64,000 nt of DNA from Chaenocephalus aceratus (lineage: Eukaryota; Chordata; Actinopteri; Perciformes; Channichthyidae): positions 7,206,173 to 7,270,172 of the forward strand of contig CM043798.1 in assembly GCA_023974075.1 (NCBI GenBank). The letters run 5' to 3'. A program made the position numbers and the translations under genes. Of the stretch, positions 33,480 to 46,477 are shown one piece after another. How positions within the stretch are numbered: the stretch's first letter is position 1; the number at the start of each line of letters is the position of its first letter. Below the pieces are notes generated by a model. It had not been told where the DNA came from. It saw only the letters and a list, made by a program, of their open reading frames with translations, and ran no database searches.

Positions 33480-36090
33480 CTGACTCTGGGGACAGAAAGC
33501 TGACCAGTCCCTGAAGACCTGAGAGATCTGGATGGTTCATAATTTAGCAGGAGGTCAGAAATGTATTTTGGGTAACACTTTATTTTGATAGTCCATATTT
33601 AACACTCTATAAGTCATCAGTTGACATTTAGTAGCATGTCAACAGCGTATTAACCAATATTCAACCTTACTATCTGTATATTATGTGTAGGCTACATATT
33701 CAAAATTGACAATCAACTACTCAAAATCAATCTGTCAGTTGAAAGTGAACAGGGTCATGTTGACTATATGTTGATAATCTGTTGAGAGTCAAGATGTCAA
33801 CTAAAGATTACATTAAGCGTTAGTTGATGATCAACCGATAAGCAACTTTAGAGTTCAGTTGACTATCTGTTGATCGTCAACTAATCTAGAGTTGACTATC
33901 AGTATACTTTTAGTAGGCATTCTCCACTAAGCGTTTGTAGGCATGTGTTAGGACTATCCAATTAAAGTGAAACACAGTTGAGGACAGTAGAAAGTCTATA
34001 ACCTATCAACAGAACACATACATTCGTGCACTAATTATATGCAACAGACATGGGAATAAAGCGAAATGTTTTGCACAACTGATCACAAACTTTATTTATT
34101 CATTATGTATGTAATGTTTGAGTTAGAAACACCTGTTCCTGTTTTACTTGACTAATATATAAGAAATACAGAAGCCTAATGCATTCACTTGAGAAAAAAA
34201 GGTTTTTCACAAGAACTCACAATCTACAGATAGTAAGGTTGAATATCGGTTAATAACCTGTTGCAAAAAACATGTTGACAGTCAACAGACACTTTTTGTA
34301 AAATCTATAGATCAACACTTGAGATGTACCTTATATTCTACTGGCAGTTAGTGAAATGCATGTTACTTGTCTGTTGAAACAGTGTTGTTGAATGTCAACT
34401 GATGACTTGTAGAGTGTTAACTATGGACTATCAAAATAAAGTGTTACCGTATTTGGGGCCTAAACCATTCAGTGCTTTATAAACCAGCAGCAGAGTATTT
34501 TGAAATCTATTCTTTGACACACAGGAAGCCAGTGTAAAGACTTCAGAACAGGAGTGATGTGATCCACTTTCTTAGTGTTAGTGAGGACTCGAGCAGCGGC
34601 GTTCGTGAATCAGCTGCATCTTTCTAATAGATTTTTTAGTGAGACCTGTGAAGACACCATTGCAGTAGTCCAGTCTACTGAAGATAAAAGCATGGACAAG
34701 TTTTTCCATTGTTTTGAACATTGCAGACTGAAGCTCAGCGCTAACTTTTATACGTTCTGCCTTGGCTCCAAAAAACCATTACCTCAGTTTATCTTTGTTT
34801 AATTGGAAGAAAGTTCTGACACATCCAGTTCATTGATTTGTTCAATGCACTTACTCAGTGTTTTGAATTGGAGAATAGTCTCCTGGTGAAATTGTTACAT
34901 ACATTTGTGTGTCATCCGAATAGCTATGGTAACTTATTTTGTTGTTTTTCATTATCTGAGCCAGTGGGTAGCATGTAGACGTTAAATAGAAGAGGCCCCA
35001 AGATGGAGCCTTGGACATGTCATATTTGTCAACTCAGATGTGTATGTACCTATAGAAACAAAGTTGTTTCTGCTCTTTAAGTAGGATTCAAACCAATTTA
35101 GAACTGTTTCCGAAAGTCCCACCCAGTGTTCCAGTCGGTCCAAGTAATATGCTGTGGTCAACAGTGTCAAACGCAGCACTGAGATCTAATAATACTAACA
35201 CTGAAGTTCTGCCCACTGTCTGTGTTTAAGTGGATGGTCATTGAAAGACCTTTACAAGAGCAGTCTCAGTGCTGTGGTTTGGAAGAAAGCCTGACTGGAA
35301 CACATCCAAACAGTTATTTAAATGCAAGAAATTACTCAACTGTTGAAAAACAACTTTTTCAATGATCTTACCTAGAAATGGGAGGTTTGATATGGGCCTG
35401 TAATTGTTCATTACTGAAGCATCTAGATTATTCTTTTTTAAGAGCGGTTAATGACTGCAGTTTTCAGGGCCTGTGGAAAAATACCTGAGTGAAGAGATTT
35501 GTTTACTATATGAAGTAGATCTGGAGGCCATGCAAGGCAAAACAATCTTGAAAAAACCCGTTGGAATAATATCAAGGCAGCAGGAGGAGGATTTCAGAAG
35601 TGTATAATGTCCTCTAGGTTTTTATCATTAATCTGATGGAATTGTGTCATGGTGCTTGACTGATGTTAAGTGGACACAGAGACAACACATTTGCTGTTCC
35701 TGATACAGAGGCACTGACTGCTTGTCTGATTTTCTGAATTTTGTCAGTGAAAAAAGGCAAAATCATTGCACGCCCTGGTGGATAGAAATTCAGAGGCTAC
35801 TGACACTGGGGGGTTAGTTAGTCTGTCGACGGTAGCAAACAAGGCACGAGCGTTGTTTTTGTTTTTGGTAATGATGTCAGAGAAGAACGATTGTCGTGCG
35901 TTTTTCAATTCCAAATTATAAAGGCCAAGTCGCTCTTTATAGATTTCAAAGTGAACCTGAAGATTTGTTTTTTTCGCCACCTGCGTTCAGCTTTTCGACA
36001 TTCTCTTCTTTCTGTTTTCACGGTCATGGCCTTCTCCATGGAGATATTTTCTTGCCAGACACTTCCTTTACCTTAATTGGAGCAATGGCC
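33480..36090 (-). pseudogene. LINE reverse transcriptase, interrupted
   Basis: Two minus-strand parts are readable: near 35744-35980 (YKERLGLYNLELKNARQSFF, then LFATVDRLTNPPVSVASE) and near 34982-35179 (LDRLEHWVGLSETVLNWFES, then a YLKSRN segment). An SDD-type catalytic box (SYSDDT) is readable in another frame near 34920. These are motifs of a fish jockey/CR1-type non-LTR polymerase. Frameshifts are present, for example about eight bases lost at the CGVPQG motif near 35025. The element is interrupted by a MITE (33571-34448), and its 3' end is displaced to 22009-22342 by the 11-kb insertion. Confidence 0.8.
33571..34448. mobile_element. MITE with 8-bp duplication inside the LINE
   Basis: The ends GGTAACACTTTATTTTGATA and TATCAAAATAAAGTGTTACC are perfect inverted repeats extending to about 27 bp. 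They are flanked by gtattttg (33563-33570) and gtatttgg (34449-34456), one mismatch in eight, which suggests a hAT-type duplication. Many gttgac/gtcaac motifs fill the interior. Confidence 0.88.
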
Positions 36091-36098
36091 ATCTATAA

Positions 36099-37029
36099 CA
36101 GTGGTTCTCAACTGGTGGGTCGCGAGACTCACGACCCAAAAAGTGGGTTGCGCACCCGTTTAGAGGGGTCGCGGATGTGTGAGTGAAGACATTTTTTTTT
36201 GTTTTGGGAAAAAGTCAAACTTTTGTTTTGAAGGCCCGATTTTCTTACGCTGTGCATGCAGTCTGCGTTGGACTGGAACTACCGGGGACCATAAACTTCC
36301 GTCACATAGTGATCATCTTCTCAATAAAATATCTTAGCTGATGTTTTTTCGAGTCTTCTGGCCAATCAGAATCAAGATTGTTGCCGGAAGTCCCCACGGA
36401 GAATAACTTAGCGGTAGAACTAGAATATCTTTATACATCCATGGGTACAACTTCAGATACAAATGAACACATAATGAAATATGACCCCGGTTTGATGATT
36501 GACAGGTCACAGAACAATGGGAGCTATCTACCCTTACCCACAATTTAAAGTAAGTCACACAGACTATCTCCTCTTTACTCTTCTCTCTGTGAGGAGCAGC
36601 AAGCTGTCAACAAAGTAAAAAACAAACAATGGCATAAAATATTTAATATGTCGGGGTAGTAATAGATTTATTTGTTTTCTTCTCAGAGTGTACCAGAATG
36701 CATAGTTTATGTTAGTATTTCTAAAATCTCCTGGGGGAGAATGCCCCCAGACCCCCCTGCTGGGGTTGGGTTTTCAGCATGTGCCTTTTTATGTTAGTTC
36801 AGCTTTGATTCCATCATCTCATTAAACCTTTTTTAAAAGCATACTTTAGTTCTGTGAAGGGATATATGCACTGTACTTCACTTTTATTAATATTGTATGC
36901 TGAAAAGTGTATATATATATTACAGCACGATTTTTTGTTGATAGATTTCAGTGCTTCAAAATGTTGGGTCGCGATGTTATTGACCAAGTAAAAAGTGGGT
37001 CCCGAGGCCTGACCAGTCGAGAACCACTG
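36099..37029. mobile_element. hAT (Charlie-like) element with perfect duplication
   Basis: The ends CAGTGGTTCTCAACTGGT and TCGAGAACCACTG are inverted. They are flanked by perfect ATCTATAA repeats (36091-36098 and 37030-37037). Subterminal gggtcgcga motifs mirror each other. No intact transposase is present in the 931 bp. Confidence 0.9.
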
Positions 37030-37054
37030 ATCTATAACATTTTGAATTTTGAAT

Positions 37055-37313
37055 TAAGCCTAAGGCACACCTGTGCAATAATCATGCTGTCTAATCAGCA
37101 TCTTGATATGCCACAACCTGTGAGGTGGGATGGATTATCTCGGCAAAGGAGAAGTGCTCACTATCACAGATTTGTTCAGATTTCTGAACAATATTTGAGA
37201 GAAATGGTTATTTTGGTTTATAGAAAATGTTTTAGATCTTTGAGTTCATCTCATGAAAAATGGGACCAAAAACAAAAGTGTTGCATTTATATTTTTGTTC
37301 AGTTCAGTCAGCA
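37055..37313 (-). mobile_element. Second copy of the foldback DNA element family
   Basis: The reverse complement matches 21479-21730, from cactgaacaaaaatataaat-type sequence to gcacaggtgtgccttagg. It lacks the long central palindrome of the first copy. The following bases 37314-37950 hold no supported gene. Confidence 0.8.
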
Positions 37314-37950
37314 CATTAACCATTAGCCACCTTTAGCTTAGCGGTGATGATACGCAGACATGCAACCGTGATGTAGTTTATTTATAGCCTATCGATAGCT
37401 TTTCGACCGCTGGCGATTGCATTAACGCTTTCACAATCACAGAGTGGTGTTGCAATCCTAACTTCTGGGTCAGCCTGCAATAATTCATCATCACTGCGCC
37501 ACTCTTATACTTTGAGAAGCAGTAAAGTAAAACTTGACTTACACAATATTCACTTCAGACAGTCTGTATGACACATTTTCTCCCCCAGAGACTTCAAACA
37601 GCCTCTCTTTTTGTGGTGATGACAGTGAGACCTGTTTGGCTTTCAGAGTCATACCCTGACCTCTCGGGAGGAGAGCTGAAGGGACATGTTTTGAAGCATG
37701 ATGTTTTATCTCTCTCTGTGAGGCCTGTGCTCGCTCATCCTTGCATCACTATCCTCCACAGTGTGCCTCTGCTGCAGAAACAGCCTCCAGTGTTTACGTG
37801 TCACACAGTCTGACTTATACATGAAGAGGCTGCTCCTTATTCATCTCCAGGACTCCAACTGTGCATCTGTATCACTTCAGATACTACGGCTTCTCCAACC
37901 TTTCATCTTCTTCATCTTACAGATGTTCATGCTGCATTCGATTAAACATT

Positions 37951-37966
37951 GGTGTGTGTGTGTGTG

Positions 37967-38042
<76 letters not shown>

Positions 38043-38075
38043 TGTGTGTGTGGTGTGTGTGTGTGGTGTGTGTGC
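37951..38075. repeat. (GT)n microsatellite
   Basis: About 125 bp of GT repeats are interrupted by a few ggtg units. The cysteine/valine and histidine/threonine frames across it are artefacts. Confidence 0.95.
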
Positions 38076-38295
38076 ATGTTCTGACATGACCATTAGACAG
38101 TCTATAGAGCTAGCGTTCTTTGACCTCTTTAAATTGCTTTAATGTCAGCCAGGGTTGCAGGGTTACCTTAAAAATGTATTCCGACTAATCACCTGTTCAA
38201 AAATGTAATCAGTGACATAATGTTATTATCACATCATTACAGTAAATATCAATAATATTGTTTTGCTAAAGTGTGAGACAACAGAACAATGTAAC

Positions 38296-38530
38296 CTTCA
38301 TTTCATTTCAAACCTTTATTTATGCAGGTGAATCCCATTGAGATCATTGATCTCTGCAAGTAGGTTCCACATGAAACATATAAACATAACAGAGAAACAA
38401 AAAGGACATCGTACAGCATATTTACAGCGACTACAGTTCACATAGCTAGTAACATTTACAGGTTCCAACCGTTTCCGATTGGACAGCATCTATCCTTGCT
38501 TTAATAAAACAAAACAAAAGAAAACACAAG
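38296..38530. repeat. LINE-type tail repeat
   Basis: The segment from tttcatttcaaacctttatttatg through gaatcccattgagatc is a common fish non-LTR tail. Bases 38531-39073 next to it show no gene. Confidence 0.55.
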
Positions 38531-39073
38531 ATATTTAGTAACAATAATTTGGCCTTTGCTCAGAGATGCTATAGGAAAAACTTGCCTTTCATTAAGCATA
38601 TCAGGCAGTAGTGTACCAACAATAGGTGCACAAAACATGATAGCAGAATATTTTTATGTTTGGGGATCTTGTTTTTCTAATATTGAAATTGTTTAACTGG
38701 AAATGTTGTTTTATGTTTCAATGCTTTAACCTTTTTTTAAATAATAGCAGATGAATTTCATATTCTTCGATTATGTATGGCAACATTTAAAACAATGTTT
38801 TCCTTTCTATTCATCATTTATGACCACAGTTCATACTGGCAATACCAAACAGAGCCACCTGGTGTGGGATCTGCTTTTTACAGATATGACATTTGTAACT
38901 GTTTTTGTGTGAGAAATGAAGAAAAATATAGTGACTCATCTGATATTTCACACAAAATGTCCCTGTGAATAATTCAAATCCTTCTGGCAGGCTACTCCAT
39001 TTACACTTGAGTGGCTGTTGGTGTTTATTTGTCCTCACAATGAGCTGATTTTCACTGCAGGTTTTCTTTCTGA

Positions 39074-39430
39074 TTACATTACATTGCATTTAGCTGACGC
39101 TTTTATCCAAAGCGACTTACAATAAGTGCGTTCGACCAACAAAATACAAACTTGAAGTAAACAGAATCATATAAGTACATCAGGTTTCATAGAGCTAAAA
39201 CATTTCAAGTGCTACTCAGCTGGCTTTAGGTAAGCCAGTCCTTTATTAGTATATACGTGCTTTGTTAATAGTTCTATCGCTCGAGGTGGAGTCGAAAGAG
39301 ATGAGTTTTCAGTCTGCGCCGGAAGGTGTGTGAGCTTTCTGCTGTCCTGATGTCAATGGGAGCTCATTCCAGATGGTATACCTGATGGAGCCACGGCCGG
39401 AGTGTGTGGGGTTAATGAGGTGTTTTTAAT
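39074..39430 (-). mobile_element. LINE 3' fragment (L2/CR1-like family)
   Basis: It begins ttacattacattgcatttag and closely matches 43291-43590 through the ctggctttaggtaagcca and gtcgaaagagatgagttttc motifs. The C-terminal codons are readable on the minus strand in the sister copy. Confidence 0.75.
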
Positions 39431-39699
39431 CAGTATTCTGACTCCAGCCTTGCGTTAAAAACACTGAGATGATACACAGCCAATCCAATGAATCATTACT
39501 GGAACGTTGCAGGCCATTAAAGGACTGATTCTGGTGCATCCAGCCCAAACGCAATGCAAACTGATTGATATTCTTTGCTCTGCAAGCAGATGATTGGATG
39601 TTATTGGAACATATCCTCGAGTCAGCATCGGTTCTCTTCCTTCCAACTTTTGTCAGAGAACTGCTGAGATGGAGCTTGTTGTAGTAGGATATGCATGAA

Positions 39700-40420
39700 G
39701 TATACTGTTATACAATGTAGTAGTAAGTCATCAGAATGTGATCATTGTGGTGTCCAATGTTAAGAGAAGATTGTTTGCTACTGTAGGTTTAAACAAAACA
39801 AGTCCTAACAAACTGTGGAACTAAGAGTGTCGAGGTTGAACGGAAGGCCACTTTAGTGGATTTAGGAAAAACTGTCCTTCTCATTCTCGGAAGTTAATGG
39901 TACGAGGTTACGATAGAGAAGTGGACAACAGCAGAACTCCCCTCTCACATGGCAGAAAACTAACGAGGTCAAGGTAGTGATACCATGACCATAGTGACGA
40001 CGTGACCAGGGGCACGTGTAGGAAACGCAAGGAAATCATGGAGTACGGTGATAAGTAAAAAAAGGATGACAACATAAAAAATGGTGGAGGGGAAACATTG
40101 TCCTTCACCAAGGTCAACCAATGAGAAACAAGGATGCTTTAGCTGTAAAAAGGCTAATAGAGCTGTTGTTCAACAGTATGATCCGGGGGTCTGCTCGGAC
40201 TTTGATGAAATAAAGTCACTTGTGTGACTGCTACAGGATTAGTTCAACTGAAGGATAATAACTAACACCAGTGGGATTTTAGTGAGATTACGACCATCCA
40301 GACCAACGTTCCAGGGGGGTTGCCAAATCCGGCAGCAATAACGAAGGCTCTCAGATGTCACCTGATAGGCTCAGAGTCATTTGCTTTAGTTTGAAGAAGA
40401 AACAAAGTGTGGGGGGGGGG
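39700..40420 (+). repeat. Possible solo LTR, weak
   Basis: Downstream of a gctgtaaaaaggctaatag stretch (about 40140) the sequence has an AATAAA (40210) within gatgaaataaagtcacttgtg, followed by a probable U5-like stretch. No clear TG/CA ends or target duplication could be fixed. A 19-G run follows at 40410-40427. Confidence 0.25.
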
Positions 40421-40429
40421 GGGGGGGTG

Positions 40430-42100
40430 AGGTCTGACTCTTCAACTGGCCCAGAATGAGATTTCTTCTAACAAGCTAAGTAACTATTTATTTCCCTTTA
40501 ACAGTGAATACATGCTTTACTCTTCATGTGTTGATTGATAGCATGTACTGTATGACCGCTGATTGAAACAGTAAGTACTTATAAGTATGCTTTTTTTTAT
40601 TATGTATTATCATTATTTACATTATAAGCAACTTAGTCAGTCCACACAATGAGGATGCAGCTGTTCCATCATGTGCTGGGATTGACAGCACTGCTTGACT
40701 CCATAGCTAGCCTGAAGTGACTATGCTCAGTGTTGTCTGCAGTGCTGTGCTGATGTTGCTGAGGAAGTTTCCTGAAGAGAAGAAGAAGAAGCGTGAGAAG
40801 AAGCGGGGAACAGAGAGGAACAAAAACTACCATGGGGAGATGCAAAACAGCAATGAAGACACCAGACACTTGTCTACCAAGCTGCTATGGACTGTTATTT
40901 GCACCGTATATATTTGTACAATGTTGTAATATTTTCAAATTCATCAGTTTAGAAGTATAGCCTACTAGACTAGACTGACACCCGTCACCGTTAAAAAAAA
41001 ACATGTGCCTTCTAAATGTGTGTATATGTGTATTTGTATGAGTATGTATGTGTGTGTGTGTGTACAGATGTGGGGGTTACTAAATGTCAAACCTCATGCT
41101 CACCAATAACACTCTTGTGTCCCCAAGTGGCTGCAAACAACAACCTTGACACATAGATATAATGTATATATTTACCACCAAAAAGTTACGGCAATTTTTT
41201 AAAAGAGAAAGTTATCATTCCATCTGGATTACAATTTGTATCAACAGATGGAGTAAATGTTAGGTTGTTAAATAAGGAATCAAAATACACTATCTCTGTA
41301 GTGTTACAGTGTGTTACAGGTACATCTCTGCACTCCAGGCAGTATTTATTTTCTGTGTATGTATCTTATAAAGGTGTGTATGTATGTATTGTATATATAC
41401 ATATATGTATATATTTTTGTATGTTATTTCCCGGGATGGTGAGAAACTGAATTTCTACCTATTGCTGTGCCTCACACAAATAGAGGAATTGACAATAAAT
41501 GGACTTATGAGTAGCAGAGTTCAAGCTGGATATGAACAGTTTTTTAATCAGACCGTGATGTTTGGTTACAGCATTTCTTTACTCCAATAGACTCCAATGG
41601 AGTTCAATGAATCAGCCAATGCACACACTGGGTGCTACTGAGGTCCACCGGTGAAGGTCTGCTCTGATTTTGCATTGATTACATCAAAGATCACGCATGA
41701 TTAAAAAAACCCAATATTGAGAATTCAATTGTCTTACACTGGAGACCGTTACTGCAGGCTCATCTAAGAGAAGTCCTTTCATCTATTCATCATTCTTTCT
41801 CTTCAACCAATGGGCTCAATCCGCCTGTGCACATGCAGCGAATGACTTGTCATTCAAGGGTAACATGACTCGCTATCCCCTGTTGCTCTTGGCACTATCA
41901 GAGGTCCTTCCTTCACTGGAACTACTCTTACTTATTGGTGTTGAGAGCTTCATAGTATGTTGAATACTTAAAACGAAAGTTAGTTGTAATCAAATATAAT
42001 CAATTATATTCTTGTATAACCCACAATGAAAATGCTTCATATTTTAGGTTTTTCTATATTTACAGCATAAACAAAGTGGTTTGTTAAGATTGAGTGTAAG
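40430..42100. other. No gene seen
   Basis: AT-rich sequence with TATA/GTAT-rich patches (41360-41420). A small lysine-rich frame at 40717-40929 has no family match and I do not accept it. No repeat ends are recognised. Confidence 0.55.
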
Positions 42101-42109
42101 ACCTATAAT

Positions 42110-43040
42110 GATTTATGCCCTACTCTCTGCTGTGAGAGTAGGCAGGTTCTTTCCTCTCCTCTCACAGCAGGGAGGGGGGCTCCAGACTTTAGGAGAAACA
42201 CATTGAGGCCTCAAAAAGGTGGTTATGTCATAGTCATAGAATATGTCTAGTCATGTTTTGTTTTACACAAACTTGGGAAGGTGTGTCTTATGCCAGAGCC
42301 AATAGAATATGTTGGTTGGGTATAGAGGAGGTGTTTGTGGGTTTTCTATCCGTTTTTTTGAGAATAAAAAGACTGGCTTTTTTGGATTTCGGAGGGGAGA
42401 GAGGGGGAAACCCCTGGCATACTCTCTCCCGGTAAGCTATGGCCCTCAGAGCTGGGTTAGATGGCTCTCGGTAAGTGATTCCTGGAAGACGTTGTTAGAA
42501 CGTACCAGAATACATGATTTAGACTTTTGCTGGAAGACGTTGTTAGAACGTACCAGAATACATGATTTGATGATTTGAATGAATATGAATTAAGGTTTTA
42601 GATAAAAAATATAACCCCAGCATGATATGTTTTGTATGATTATAATGTGTTAAAAGGTAAAGACTCTGTACTGGTTTGGACCTACTTTTTCTTCAAATAA
42701 ACTGATCTCACCTTTTGGATTGGGACAATAAAAGGGAAAATCTGTGCTCTCCTCTCCTGCTTCAAAGGTAAGACTGCACCCTGCCACACACATGCTTAGG
42801 TAGGAACACACCCCATTTACTGATACCAAAATCCTTCGGGATCGCTTAAACAGATTAAAAGAGTTGTCTGAATAGAAACAGCAGTTAATTGAACCTGGTT
42901 CTTCGGGGAGTTAATAGAGGTGAGATCTTGCTGACGTTTGGTGGATCTGAGCCAAGCAGTAAACTTACATAGACTCAGTAACTTCGGTCAGGTCAATTAG
43001 TGAGGTCAGAGTAATTTACCGGAATAAATTATCAGGACCT
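42110..43040 (+). repeat. Possible LTR-like segment with a 48-bp tandem duplication
   Basis: It contains AATAAA signals near 42696 and 42726 and a purine-rich stretch (ggaggggagagaggggga). Two perfect 39-bp copies (42482-42520 and 42530-42568) repeat with a 48-bp period. The layout is reminiscent of a retroviral-type LTR, but ends and duplication were not found. Confidence 0.25.
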
Positions 43041-43290
43041 CGCCTATACTCTAAACATTGGAATACAAAGACTGCTGGAAATCTCATCTGCTCTCCTGGG
43101 TGCTTTTAAAGAGAGAGCCCACCACAAAGGAGTACATTACCTCTACCCATGCCCACAGTGGGTGGCTTGTCATCCAGCAGAGCCATGGCACTGGGATCAC
43201 TGTGGTCCCATGTATGAGTGTTTTTGTTTTCAGTGGCAGGTCTTTCTTTTTTTGGATGTACATTTTGTTTGAAGTTGATCATCTTGCGAT

Positions 43291-44050
43291 ATTACATTAC
43301 ATTGCATTTAGCTGGCGCTTTTATCCAAAGCGACTTACAATAAGTGCGTTCGACCAACAAGATACAAACTTGAAAAAAACAGAGTCATATAAGTACATCA
43401 GGTTTCATAGAGCAAAAACATTTCAAGTGCTACTCAACTGGCTTTAGGTAAGCCAGCCCTTTATTAGTATATAAGTGCTTTGTTAATAGTTCTATTGCTC
43501 GAAGTGGAGTCGAAAGAGATGAGTTTTCAGTCTGGAAGGTGTGTGAGCTTTCTGCTGTCCTGATGTCAATGGGGAGCTCATTCCACCATTTTGGAGCCAG
43601 GATAGCAAACCCACGTGTTTTTGCTGATGGGAACTTGGGTCCCCCTCGCAGCGAGGGTGCAGCGAGTCGTTTGGCTGATGCAGAGCGGAGTGCACGCGCT
43701 GGGGTGTACGGTTTAACCATGTCCTGGATGTAGGAAGGGCCAGATCCATTCGCAGCATGGTACGCAAGTACCAGGGTCTTGAAGTGGATTCTAGCAGTTA
43801 CCGGAAGCCAGTGAAGGGAGCGGAGGAGGAGCGGGGGAGGAGCGGAGGAGGAGCGGAGGAGGAGCGGAGGAGGAGCGGAGTGGAGGAGGAGCGGAGGAGG
43901 AGCGGAGGAGGAGCGGAGGAGGAGCGGAGGAGGAGCGGCGTGGAGGAGCGGCGTGGTGTGGGAGAATATGGGATTAGAAACCATAAATCTGGTGGTACTA
44001 GCAGACCTCGTTACCAGGACATGTTTGACTGGTCTTGAACTGTGATGGTA
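43291..44050 (-). pseudogene. LINE ORF2 C-terminus with expanded minisatellite
   Basis: The minus strand reads LHWLPVTARIHFKTLVLAYH, then GPSYIQDMVKPYTPARALRS and WWNELPIDIRTAESSHTF. This is the conserved C-terminal end of fish L2/CR1-type retrotransposon polymerases, followed by the tail at 43291. Upstream, 43808-43965 is an in-frame array of ggaggagcg-type units coding PPLLLRSSSA repeats. It replaces the normal sequence, and the 5' part of the LINE is missing. Confidence 0.8.
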
Positions 44051-45700
44051 AAATGCATGCTGAATAGTTGATAGCAAAATATATAAATACAGTAAATAGA
44101 TCAATATTGCTGGACTAAATAAACACCCACATTTTGAGCATTATGAAAGCTTTCCATTTCTTTTAAATATTGTTTTTACAATGACTCTGCTCACTAACGT
44201 CAAAAATATGTGTTCCATAAAGCGATGGCAGTGAATGCAACACTGCTGCTGAAGCTGCCGGTCCACCTGCCAGCTTCAAAGACGTGTTGAAGATGGAGCT
44301 GTGCACACTGGGTGCATGTTTGGGGGGTTTTCATTCCAAATCACACAGTGGGCTCATCTCTCCCGGTCTCATCCTGCCTTCTGCGCCGTCCTACCGTATA
44401 GCCAAATATTGCTGTGTATTCTCTGTGTTCTTCCAAGCAGTCCTGAGATGAGAACTGTCATGGTGTCCTGCTAAGAACAATACAGCTCTCGCTCTGCAGC
44501 CTCCCACAGAACACCCACGTTGGCATCCGTCTGCACTGTTCCAGTTCCACCTCTCTAAACGTCTCTCCTGCAGCAACCACTCCGCTCTCTCAGATTGATT
44601 ACCTCTAAGCAGTTCAATGTAATGACGGCAGGCCAAGCTCATTTCTGAGTGATTTATGGTGAGCTAAGTGACTGCAGTGCTGGAGGCAAACGGTCCTGGA
44701 GTCGCGCTGTGACGAGTGGCCACAGCTTTTTGTGCAAAGGCATTCTCTCACAATGTCAAAGACAAAGACTGTCACTAAGCGAACATCCAACAAACAAAGA
44801 GATCAGATCAGCGAGAGGGAGGGTACTGCTGCTTTTCTCCAACAGCCTCTTAAACCTGATTGCAAAGGCCACAGAATGTTCATTAAAAAAAGGTCAAATA
44901 TAATATTACTTGAAGGTGTTAAGGGGTCTTACTCGTTTAAAAAGGCCGACAGTAAGGATTAACAAAGACATTGCATATTTAAGATTGTGGAATTGTTTTA
45001 TATCCCTGTTGTTTGCCTTTTTAGATGAACAGACAATCATTGGTATTATAATCGGTTCCTTTCTGTGAGAATACAAACACAATATAAGATACATTATAAT
45101 ACTCTATGACTGAAAATGAAATAAATATGCCTTACAACTAAAACTAAACTACAATCATAGGATAACAAACTACATCAGGCTATTTCAATAACTTTTAAAT
45201 AATGTATTATTTCAAATGGTATTGACCCAGTAGGAGAGGTAAAATAATTACCCTTGTTTTTTTAAACAGATGACATAGAACTACACCCTGCACCTTTCAA
45301 CGTACCATTACTGCTACCATCCCCATTGGTTGCAACAATACATCTGATTAGAAGTCTTTTACATGTTTTAAGTAAACGTCTTTCTAATTTCAAGTTTTCT
45401 TCAAAATTGTTTTCATTTTGTAAACGAAGGTCCGATTTGGAGTAAGATATTGAAAATAAAACTATGAATGGCTTTTGGGTCCCTCTCGTCCAAATATGGT
45501 GACAGCAAACATGCCCAACTCAAGTTGTCAAAATGGTAGACTACAAAGCAATTTATTTCTCGCTAACTAAAATATTAAGTAGATGATCAAATGTTATTGT
45601 CTAAACTAAAGAAATATAACTACACATGGCTGTAACACTCGTATTTCTGTAGCAAGGACACATGTTCATGAGTAGTTATGTACCACCATTTTGTACTGTT
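44051..45700. other. No gene seen
   Basis: There is no recognisable exon or transposon end. Two short plus frames (44649-44962) overlap each other and lack any family signature. Confidence 0.5.
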
Positions 45701-45724
45701 TGTAAGATATATATAAATATATAC

Positions 45725-46021
45725 ACACATTTAAGAGTAGGCTGAAGACTTTCCTCCTTGGTACAGCGTACAGGTAGGACTGGTTTTAAACCCCCTTTTA
45801 AACAACTCATGGACCCTTCGTTTGATGGAATTGTAATGATTGTACTCTGTATTTGTGTCATTGTGTTGTGAACCTTTTTCATTGGTATTTTCACATTTAT
45901 CTTGTAAGATATGTTTGTTGATTTTACATTTCTTTTACATTGTCAATTGTGTTTGTTGATTTGTGAAGCCCTCTGAGACAAATATGATTTGTGATATTGG
46001 GCTATATAAATAAACTTGAAT
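45725..46021 (+). mobile_element. LINE 3' end
   Basis: Plus-strand codons TFKSRLKTFLLG match the last residues of a fish non-LTR polymerase. They are followed by a 3' UTR ending ctctgagacaaatatgattt and gggctatataaataaacttg, then the gaattgaa tail. It is the forward counterpart of the reversed tail at 14177. Confidence 0.7.
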
Positions 46022-46237
46022 TGAATATATAAATATGTACATCCACAGACACTTCATCTAACTGTGATGAACCAGTTAGATGAAGAAGAATTGTTAGAAA
46101 ACGTGTTCTGGAAGAACATGGGACCTTCTTGGACATCTGAAGTTTCTTATATCTGCCTCGTGCGTGCATTTCATAGATGACCACCTCAACCTGTTTTCAT
46201 ACCGGCCCTGCCATGCTGCCAGAAGCTTGCTTTCACT

Positions 46238-46477
46238 TCATAGAAGGATCATCAGCACCTTCTGTCCTGGTTGAAATAGCCATCTTGCCGATCTGGTCTT
46301 CTTCAATTGCTTTATCACTCTCACCATGTGAGACACAACATTCCCAAAGGATGGCTTAAGATCCCAGGAGCCTTTCAGAAGCTCCATGGGGCCACTCACC
46401 GTGCGTCCATACAGCAGTTCACAGGAGAGAACACGGTGGAAGCTGGCGGAACATCCCTGTCGGCTAACCGCAACCAC
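46238..46477 (-). pseudogene. Ty3/gypsy integrase remnant
   Basis: The minus strand reads CELLYGRTVSGPMELLKGSW, the conserved C-terminal integrase motif of gypsy elements, with degenerate flanks. It is a short isolated relic with no LTR nearby. Confidence 0.6.

Noticed and set aside
37761..38142. Cys/Val and His/Thr-rich frames
   Set aside because: Artefacts of the (GT)n array.
40717..40929. Lysine-rich 70-codon frame
   Set aside because: Low-complexity core (gaagaagaag) and no homologous family recognised.
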